This document shows positions 36,364-41,574 of a stretch of 41,574 nucleotides of DNA, piece by piece (positions within the stretch are counted from its first letter, which is position 1; each line of letters opens with the position of its first letter). The translations under genes were made by a program, and so were the position numbers. This stretch comes from JAXGPL01 sp040766985 (lineage in GTDB: Bacteria > Bacillota > Sulfobacillia > JAUYEG01), in assembly GCA_040766985.1 (NCBI GenBank), contig JAXGPL010000020.1, forward strand, positions 1 through 41,574. Reading direction: 5' to 3'. The notes beneath the pieces were generated by a model. It saw only the letters and a program-made list of their open reading frames with translations. It was not told where the DNA came from and searched no databases.

Positions 36364-36394
36364 GGGGGCCGGCCTGCGGGCCGCAGGCGGCCCC
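36364..36394 (+). repeat. Very GC-rich near-perfect palindrome
   Basis: GGGGCC (36365-36370) pairs with GGCCCC (36389-36394), and GCCTGCGG (36372-36379) with CCGCAGGC (36381-36388), with one bulged G. No T run follows, so terminator use is doubtful. It lies between two frameshifted genes, and such a stem may have hampered sequencing. The rest of 36333-36475 shows no gene. Confidence 0.6.
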
Positions 36395-36475
36395 GCGCTT
36401 ACAGGGTCTCAGTTCCCGGAGGATATCCGTCGGTCCACGTGAAACTACGCGCAGCGAGCGGCGATATTTTATACC

Positions 36476-36804
36476 CTGATACGGATCGGTGGTCAACGCC
36501 GTAGCCTTGCTTGCCGTATCCTACTTCTTGCCGGGGGCTGGCCTGCCGCGGCCGAATCGGCTCTGGTAGCTGCGCTTGTTCTTGGGCTGGTCAACGTGAC
36601 CCTCCGCCCGATACTGCTGTTCTTGACGATCCCGATTAACCTGATGACGCTGGGCTTGTTCACCTTCGTCATCAATGCGGTTATGCTTTCTGATTGTAGG
36701 CAGGGTCGTTACGGGTTTCGAAGTCGGGCCCCGCACGCGCTGGTTAGGCTTTGCTCCTCAGCGTCGTTAGTGCGATACTGAACGGGCTTGCGGGGAACTG
36801 CTGA
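36476..36804 (+). pseudogene. YvlD-like (phage-holin family 4) membrane protein, frameshifted
   Basis: Pieces in three frames join into a typical protein of about 109 residues with four membrane helices. They are LIRI then VVNAVALLAVSYFLPG (from 36489), AAAESALVAALVLGLVNVTLRPILLF and LTIPINLMTLGLFTFVINAVML (second frame), LIVGRVVTGFEVGPRTRWLGFA (from 36690), and LSVVSAILNGLAGN to a stop at 36802-36804. TLRPILLFLTIPINLMTLGLF is the hallmark of the YvlD family. At least three shifts are needed (near 36488, 36540, 36690 and 36755). No ATG is visible at the expected start; CTG 36476 takes its place. In B. subtilis, yvlD lies in an operon with yvlB. Confidence 0.75.
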
Positions 36805-36827
36805 CCGTGGTCGGAGGAGGTAGCATA

Positions 36828-37475
36828 TTGACCGAGACGACGTCATCCGGCACATATGAAGAGAAGCCCAAGCCCAACTGGTTCTTATGGGTCGCTGCGG
36901 CCTTCTTCGGCATTATGATCCTTGCCCTTTGGGAGATGCCCAACGCAGGTATGAAGTGGGCCTGGATGGGCATCGCAATCCTGAACCTGGCTGCGAACGC
37001 GGTGCAGATCAACAACACGCGGATAACACGCTACGTCCTGTGGAAGCGCGGGCTGAGCATCTACATGGGCAAGAGCCGGGAAGCACTGATCCGCTTTGAT
37101 AAAGCCATGATGTTCAGGCAATTCAAGGGGCTCCGCGACGCCAGGGAGGATCTCACCTCGTTCGGAGTCTCCGGACCGGTGCGCTCGTACCCGGCCTTTG
37201 GCGGACGCCGCCGCTGGCTGGTCATTTACGAGCGAGACGACGGCGTCGCGCAGGCCCTGGTGTTCGATCCGACGCCCGTCCTCGAGGGCATGTTCCGGGA
37301 CCGGCTGATTGAAGTCGACCGGGAACAGGAGGAGCCGCCGGCCGACGACGGGCAGCCGGCAGTGGAGGAGGACGCATGGGAGGAAGAAGAAACGCGGGAA
37401 GAAGCCCAGACCTCCGGCGCAGCAGTCGAAGAGCAGGCCGGCGACCGGCGCGGAGAGGACCTGCCGCCGCGGTAG
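36828..37475 (+). CDS. Two-helix membrane protein with PH-like domain and acidic tail
   Basis: This 215-residue protein starts at TTG 36828 after GGAGGAGGT (36812-36820). Two hydrophobic segments (about residues 19-38 and 44-62) form a hairpin in the membrane. A cytoplasmic domain of about 100 residues resembles the bacterial PH-like fold seen in many small membrane proteins (ITRYVLWKRGLSIYMG...LVIYERDD). The last 50 residues are rich in E and D. The final 100 bases also encode the start of the next gene in another frame. Function is unknown; the position in the yvl-like module suggests an envelope role. Confidence 0.7.
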   Translation: MTETTSSGTYEEKPKPNWFLWVAAAFFGIMILALWEMPNAGMKWAWMGIAILNLAANAVQINNTRITRYVLWKRGLSIYMGKSREALIRFDKAMMFRQFKGLRDAREDLTSFGVSGPVRSYPAFGGRRRWLVIYERDDGVAQALVFDPTPVLEGMFRDRLIEVDREQEEPPADDGQPAVEEDAWEEEETREEAQTSGAAVEEQAGDRRGEDLPPR

Positions 37476-38680
37476 CGGATTCGGCCCCGCTTCACGTAGT
37501 CGTAGCTCCGGACTCATATAAGGGATGTTTGATGGCCTGGGACGTAGCCCGGGCCATTTCTGCGGGCGTCGCGGAGGCCTGTCCGGCGGCCCGGGTGGAT
37601 GAGATCCCCCTCGGCGACGGGGGCGAGGGCACGGCTCAGGCCCTTGCTCACGCGGTCCCGGGGGCCGAGATGCGGTCGGCTGTGGTCAGGGACCCGCTCG
37701 GTAGGCTGCGCCAAGCCGACTTCGCCCTCTTGCCCGAACGGCGCATGGCGGTGGTCGAAATGGCCGCTGCCTCAGGGCTCGGGGTTCTGCGTCCGGCCGA
37801 GCGCGACCCGATGGCTACGGATACGTACGGCACCGGGCAACTGATCGCCGCCGCGCTGGACGCGCTCGGCGCGGCCGGCGGGGACAAAGAGCAGGCGTTG
37901 ATCCTGGCCGTAGGCGGCTCGGCGACCGTGGACGGGGGAATGGGAATGCTGGCGGCGCTTGGCGCGCGCTTCTACGAGGCCGGCGGCCGGGAGCTTGCCC
38001 GGTTCGGCGGAGCGCAACTCGCCAAGGTGGAGCGTGTCGACCTCGACGGCCTGGACCCGCGTCTCCGAGGGCTTCGCATCACCCTCGCCTCTGACGTCAC
38101 CAACCCTTTGCTCGGGCCGGACGGGGCGGCCGCCGTGTTTGGTCCCCAGAAGGGTGCCGGCCCTGCCCAGGTCAAAGCCCTTGAGGCAGGACTCGGCCAC
38201 TTCCGCGATGTCGTCTTGAGACAGACCGGACGGGAGTTGGAGGGGTTTGCCGGTGCGGGCGCCGCGGGCGGTGTCGGGGCCGCCGCAGTGGGAATCCTTG
38301 GCGCAGCGTTCCGGCCGGGCATCGAGATCGCCCTTGAGAGCACGGGTTTCACCGCAAGGGCGGAAGGTGCAGACCTGGTGATCACGGGCGAGGGCCACTA
38401 TGATACACAGACGCTGCGCGGCAAGGCGGTGGCCGGGGTGGCTGATGCCGTCGCACGGCTCCGCATCCCGGTGTGTGTGTTGGCGGGTGGCATCACGCCC
38501 GGAGCGGAGTGGCGGCTGCCCGGCGACTGCATCGTCATGGCCATCGCTGATGGAGCCATGTCCCTGGACGAGAGCCACCGGCGGGCTGCCGAACTGCTCA
38601 AGGCGGCAAGCCGCCGCGCGGTAGCCCTTTTCGCCGCCGGGATGCGGGCGCGTCGTCCTGCGAGAGGGGCGCGTCGATGA
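37376..38680 (+). CDS. Glycerate kinase (GckA/GarK type 1 family)
   Basis: This enzyme phosphorylates glycerate with ATP to 2- or 3-phosphoglycerate. The 434-residue protein has the family opening VVVAPDSYKG (about 41-50), IPLGDGGEGT, VEMAAASGL, AVGGSATVDGGMGML, and VITGEGHYDTQTLRGKA. ATG 37376 follows a strong GGAGGAGG, four bases away, and no other ATG, GTG or TTG in frame lies before the conserved domain. This gives an Arg-rich extension of about 38 residues, encoded inside the preceding gene. Its role beside envelope proteins is unclear. Confidence 0.92.
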   Translation: MGGRRNAGRSPDLRRSSRRAGRRPARRGPAAAVADSAPLHVVVAPDSYKGCLMAWDVARAISAGVAEACPAARVDEIPLGDGGEGTAQALAHAVPGAEMRSAVVRDPLGRLRQADFALLPERRMAVVEMAAASGLGVLRPAERDPMATDTYGTGQLIAAALDALGAAGGDKEQALILAVGGSATVDGGMGMLAALGARFYEAGGRELARFGGAQLAKVERVDLDGLDPRLRGLRITLASDVTNPLLGPDGAAAVFGPQKGAGPAQVKALEAGLGHFRDVVLRQTGRELEGFAGAGAAGGVGAAAVGILGAAFRPGIEIALESTGFTARAEGADLVITGEGHYDTQTLRGKAVAGVADAVARLRIPVCVLAGGITPGAEWRLPGDCIVMAIADGAMSLDESHRRAAELLKAASRRAVALFAAGMRARRPARGARR

Positions 38681-39918
38681 ACCGAAGTCCGCGCCGCGCG
38701 GCGCTCGTCCGCCTGCTCATCGTCCTCCTGATCCTGTCGATGACCCTTCCGTTGTTCCTTGTCCGATGCGGGGGGTGCGATAGGCGCCCGGATGTTGTGA
38801 TCTGGCATTCCTTTGCCCCGGACGGCAACGACGACCGGATTCTGCGCAGCGTGCTGAGTCAAATTGCCGCCGAGCAGCCCTCTATCTCCCTGGAGGTCAG
38901 GGCCCTTGGCGAGGACCTCGGCACGGCACTTGCAGAAGGCATCAGCCAGCGTCAATTGCCTGACATCCTCATCGCCCCCGCAGAGTGGGCGCCGACCCTC
39001 GACCGGGCGCAGTTGCTGTTTCGGGTGCCGCTGGAAGAAGGCGACGACTGGCTTCCGGCGGTGACCGCGGCACTGGCACGGGACGGGCAACTGCTGGGGC
39101 TGCCCCTGTTCTGTTCGACCATCGCCCTGGCACGCACCGCCCGGCTTGCCGGGGGCGCCTGGCCCTCGTCGGTCAAAGTCCTCGCCGCTTCCGCGGATGC
39201 GGCCGCCGAATCCGGCGCCGGTGAGCTGTACTGGCCCTTCAGCGACGCGTACTACACGCTTCCATGGTTCTTGGCGGCCGGCGGGCGGCTTGAGCCTCCG
39301 GCCCCTCCCGGGAACAATCCGCCGTGGGATGAACCGTCGGAGGTCGATGCCGCGGCGGCCGGCGCATGGCTCGGCAGCGTTGGCACGTTGGCCGACGCAG
39401 TCGGCGCCGACCGGCGGGCCGCAGCTCCCCTTCAGGCCTGGCGGGAGGGAGAGGTTTCTTTTGCGCCCGTGACGCCCCAGGAGTGGGTCCTCGCCCGCGC
39501 CGTATCGGTCGCCGCCGATCTCGGCCCGCTCCCGGGGGGCGTTCCGTTCATGAGCACCTGGGCCGCCATGCTTCCGCGCCTCCAAACCCAGGCCGAAGCC
39601 GCTACGAAGGCGGTGGAATTGCTTATCAGGTTGCGGACGAGCAATGATGACGGGCTGCTCTACGTGGCCGGCGCGATGGGGATGCTGCCGGTCCTGGGCA
39701 GGCACTTCGAGAGCGAGGTGATGGCAGCGAACGGCCTCAATCTGTTCGCGGCCGTGGTCGCGGAGGCGGAGGCCATGCCGGCCGGCCGGTTCGCCGCCGA
39801 GGTCTGGGCGGCATACGAATCGGCCCTGGCTGAATTCCTGTCCGGGGCGAAAGCTGAGGAAGTCATCAACCGTCTTATGGTCGGAGTGGCCACCCTCACG
39901 GGCGGCAGCCAACCGTAA
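38677..39918 (+). CDS. Extracellular solute-binding protein (family 1 type), orphan
   Basis: This 413-residue protein starts with a basic stretch and a hydrophobic signal (about residues 10-30), followed by RCGGC and VVIWHSFAPDGNDDRILR. That WHSF opening is typical of sugar-binding proteins of ABC importers. The cysteine after LFLVR could be lipidated, but arginine at -1 is a poor lipobox. No permease or ATPase gene is adjacent. The start ATG overlaps the glycerate kinase stop (ATGA), with GAGAGGGG upstream, so the two are coupled. The ligand is unknown; a glycerate-related sugar is only a guess. Confidence 0.8.
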   Translation: MNRSPRRAALVRLLIVLLILSMTLPLFLVRCGGCDRRPDVVIWHSFAPDGNDDRILRSVLSQIAAEQPSISLEVRALGEDLGTALAEGISQRQLPDILIAPAEWAPTLDRAQLLFRVPLEEGDDWLPAVTAALARDGQLLGLPLFCSTIALARTARLAGGAWPSSVKVLAASADAAAESGAGELYWPFSDAYYTLPWFLAAGGRLEPPAPPGNNPPWDEPSEVDAAAAGAWLGSVGTLADAVGADRRAAAPLQAWREGEVSFAPVTPQEWVLARAVSVAADLGPLPGGVPFMSTWAAMLPRLQTQAEAATKAVELLIRLRTSNDDGLLYVAGAMGMLPVLGRHFESEVMAANGLNLFAAVVAEAEAMPAGRFAAEVWAAYESALAEFLSGAKAEEVINRLMVGVATLTGGSQP

Positions 39919-39954
39919 ACATCCAGCTCGCAGAAGGGCAGGTTCGGAAGCAAT

Positions 39955-40383
39955 ATGAAGCGCCTTTACCGTTCGCGTAACAACGCCATCCTCGGCGGCG
40001 TTGCCGGAGGCATAGCCGAGTACTTCGGCGTCGACCCAACGATCGTCAGGCTGGCCTGGGTCATCGCGGGACTGATGGGTGGGTTCGGAGTCGCAGCGTA
40101 CATCATCGCATGGCTGATTGTCCCGGCAAACCCCGGGCAGGATTCCGACAGCGATTGGCACTGGTCCGAGCGGGTCCGCGAGACACTCGGCGAGGCAGCC
40201 GGCGGGACAAAGGTCCACGGCGGCGACGGGCCCCGGACCTTCGGGCTGATCCTCGTGGCCGTTGGGGTCTATCTGCTGGCGCGCAACTTCCTTCCGCACC
40301 TCGGCCTCGGCCGTTTCTGGCCTGTGTTGCTGATTGCCGTCGGGGCATGGCTTGTGCTTGCCGCCGTGCGGGGTGACCGCTGA
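39955..40383 (+). CDS. PspC-domain membrane protein with LiaI/DUF5668-type C-terminus
   Basis: This 142-residue protein has an N-terminal PspC domain (KRLYRSRNNAILGGVAGGIAEYFG..., residues about 2-60) with a membrane helix (about 34-60). A charged loop follows, and two further helices (GLILVAVGVYLLARNFLP and FWPVLLIAVGAWLVL). PspC proteins sense or signal membrane stress in several phyla; Bacillus YvlC is the nearest named analogue by layout. ATG 39955 follows GGAAG. Its stop overlaps the next start (TGATG). Confidence 0.88.
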   Translation: MKRLYRSRNNAILGGVAGGIAEYFGVDPTIVRLAWVIAGLMGGFGVAAYIIAWLIVPANPGQDSDSDWHWSERVRETLGEAAGGTKVHGGDGPRTFGLILVAVGVYLLARNFLPHLGLGRFWPVLLIAVGAWLVLAAVRGDR

Positions 40384-41276
40384 TGCGCGCCAACCGGCTC
40401 GCCGGCGGCCTCGTCATCCTGCTTATCGGCCTGATGTTCCTGCTTGCCAACATGGGTGTGCTCGACCTTTCGGTGTGGGCGTTGGTGTTCAGATTCTGGC
40501 CGGTCCTGCTGATCGTCGGCGGCCTCACGCTTTTGGTCGGCGGGGGGTTCCGGTGGTTTCTGGTGGTCCTGTTGGCTGCGGTGATCGCCGCGGGCACGTT
40601 CGGCGGTCCTGTCGTGTGGGGTTGGGCGACCGGCCCGCTGACGACCGAGACTTTCGTCCCGCAGGCCGCGACAGCGGCTACCGCGCTCGAGGTTGAGGTC
40701 GACATGAGCGCGCCAAGCCTCCGGGTGCTGCCGCCCACCGAAGAGGCGTACCGGCTCGAGCTGGGCTATCGGGCCGCGCGGCCCCCCGAGGTGTCGTATG
40801 AGGACAGTGCGACGACCGGCAAGCTCTCCATCCGCCAGGAGGCGCATTCCAACACCGTTGTCCCGGGAGGCCCCGGGCTGAGGCAGAACCTTGCCTTAGG
40901 GTTTTCCGCCGCGCTTCCGCTCGACCTGCTCTTTGACAGCGGGGCCTCAAGCGCCGACCTTGATCTCCGCCAATACCAGGTGCGTTCGCTGCGGTATCAT
41001 GCCGGCGCCGGCCACCTCAAGCTGCGTCTGGGCCAGCCCCAGGGGCCGATGACTGTTGACGCCGATACAGGCGCGGGCAATATCGAGATCTGGGTGCCGG
41101 AGGGCGTCGGCGTTCGGGTGGTTGCGAGCATCGGCGTGGGGCCGAAGCAGCTAACCGGCGCCGGGCTCCACCGCTCCGGAGACACCTGGCAGGACGACCG
41201 CTACGAATCGGCGACCGACAGAATCGAGATCAGGGTTTCCGCAGGAGTAGGCCGCCTGGCTCTGACTAGATATTAG
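40383..41276 (+). CDS. LiaF-like membrane protein with beta (toast-rack) domain
   Basis: This 297-residue protein has three N-terminal helices (about residues 6-25, 31-55, 57-75; the FWPVLLIVGG motif resembles the end of the preceding PspC protein) and a beta-rich C-terminal domain of about 200 residues. That domain has repeated motifs (ALEVEVDMSAPSL, GASSADLDLRQYQVRSLRYHAGAGHLKLRLG, GAGNIEIWVPEGVGVRV). This fits the LiaF or toast-rack group related to DUF4097. LiaF restrains the LiaRS envelope-stress system in Bacillus; no LiaRS genes are in the window. The ATG overlaps the previous stop. Confidence 0.85.
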   Translation: MRANRLAGGLVILLIGLMFLLANMGVLDLSVWALVFRFWPVLLIVGGLTLLVGGGFRWFLVVLLAAVIAAGTFGGPVVWGWATGPLTTETFVPQAATAATALEVEVDMSAPSLRVLPPTEEAYRLELGYRAARPPEVSYEDSATTGKLSIRQEAHSNTVVPGGPGLRQNLALGFSAALPLDLLFDSGASSADLDLRQYQVRSLRYHAGAGHLKLRLGQPQGPMTVDADTGAGNIEIWVPEGVGVRVVASIGVGPKQLTGAGLHRSGDTWQDDRYESATDRIEIRVSAGVGRLALTRY

Positions 41277-41333
41277 GCCCGGGGCCCCGGCGCCGGGGCG
41301 CGGCGGGGCTGTGGGGCGGACCGTTCGGTGACC

Positions 41334-41357
41334 GGCGGGGGCAGGGATGCCCCCGCC
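41334..41357 (+). terminator. Possible terminator after the envelope module
   Basis: A perfect 10-bp stem, GGCGGGGGCA (41334-41343) with TGCCCCCGCC (41348-41357), has loop GGGA. Only TTCGC follows, so the T run is weak. A second GC-rich fold (CCCCGGCGCCGGGG) lies just upstream near 41285. Termination is plausible but unproven. Confidence 0.5.
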
Positions 41358-41404
41358 TTCGCACGAACTCAGCCCGCAAATCCTTGAGGGCAGAGGTGAC
41401 GCCA

Positions 41405-41574
41405 GTGTTCTTTCCGGGCAAGGGCAAAGACTACACGGTCGAGACGGCGCGGCTTGCGGTCCAGAGGGCAAGGGAGCTGGGCATTAAACACATCGTGGTG
41501 GCCTCCAACACGGGCTACACGGCGCAGGCCTTTCTGGATCAGCTAGGGGCCGGCGGCGATATCGCGCTTTCGGT
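41405..41574 (+). CDS. Stand-alone pyruvate-kinase C-terminal-domain protein (partial)
   Basis: This frame runs off the right end of the window. The visible 56 residues (VFFPGKGKDYTVETARLAV, then RARELGIKHIVVASNTGYTA) match the start of the alpha/beta domain found at the C-terminus of pyruvate kinase, here without a kinase in front. Such single-domain proteins are frequent in Clostridia and archaea and have no established role. GTG 41405 after AGAGGTG is preferred; GTG 41396 is also in frame. It follows a probable terminator, so it starts a new unit. Confidence 0.7.
   Translation, partial: MFFPGKGKDYTVETARLAVQRARELGIKHIVVASNTGYTAQAFLDQLGAGGDIALS

Noticed and set aside
35390..36800. Programmed multiple frameshifting in the DUF4097 and YvlD-like genes
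   Set aside because: The shift sites share no slippery motif, include both +1 and -1 changes, and cross gene borders; local sequence error or decay explains them better.
38398..40299. A 633-codon antisense frame across glycerate kinase and the binding protein
   Set aside because: It spans two well-supported + strand genes and has low-complexity composition typical of a GC-rich shadow.

Overview
This window is chromosomal DNA of a GC-rich, Gram-positive bacterium of the Bacillota, probably a relative of the Desulfotomaculum/Pelotomaculum/Moorella group (inference from gene order; no species is claimed). The supporting signs are strong GGAGG ribosome-binding sites with many TTG and GTG starts, a Bacillus-type LexA box (GAAC-N4-GTTC), zinc-type ribosomal protein L33, a split transketolase, an ftsE-ftsX-M23 peptidase-ctp-PDZ-uvrB-uvrA-uvrC order, and a yvl/lia-type envelope module. 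Every recognised gene lies on the + strand.

Positions 1-11,800 hold the core transcription and translation cluster: rpmG, tRNA-Trp, secE, nusG, rplK, rplA, an L10-type attenuated leader, rplJ, rplL, a 410-base regulatory gap with its own promoter, rpoB and rpoC. RpoB carries a very long acidic C-terminal tail. The usual next genes (L7Ae-like protein, rpsL, rpsG, fusA, tuf) are absent; rpoC runs with a 21-base gap into secA and then prfB, which keeps the programmed +1 frameshift of release factor 2.

Positions 15,600-25,220 hold envelope, sugar and division genes: a DUF2993 lipid-binding-type protein, a small anchored protein, a WecG/TagA-type glycosyltransferase, both transketolase subunits, ftsE-ftsX with their likely M23 hydrolase effector, a C-terminal processing protease and a MinJ-like membrane PDZ protein. 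Positions 25,260-33,080 form an SOS-controlled DNA-repair run, uvrB-uvrA-uvrC-ogt, in which uvrA is broken by two frameshifts 40 bases apart.

Positions 33,128-41,276 are the most unusual part. A strong promoter drives a DUF2089 zinc-ribbon protein, a DUF4097 (YvlB-like) protein, a second DUF4097 gene and a YvlD-like membrane protein gene, the last two riddled with frameshifts. A PH-like membrane protein, a glycerate kinase, an orphan solute-binding protein, a PspC protein and a LiaF-like protein follow. The DUF2089 protein and both DUF4097 proteins share one short helical-hairpin motif, which suggests a linked envelope-sensing system. The window ends inside a stand-alone pyruvate-kinase C-terminal-domain protein.

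Main caution: at least ten frameshifts fall in about 1.4 kb near 35.4-36.8 kb, plus two in uvrA, while the rest of the window reads cleanly. Local consensus error is at least as likely as real gene decay.
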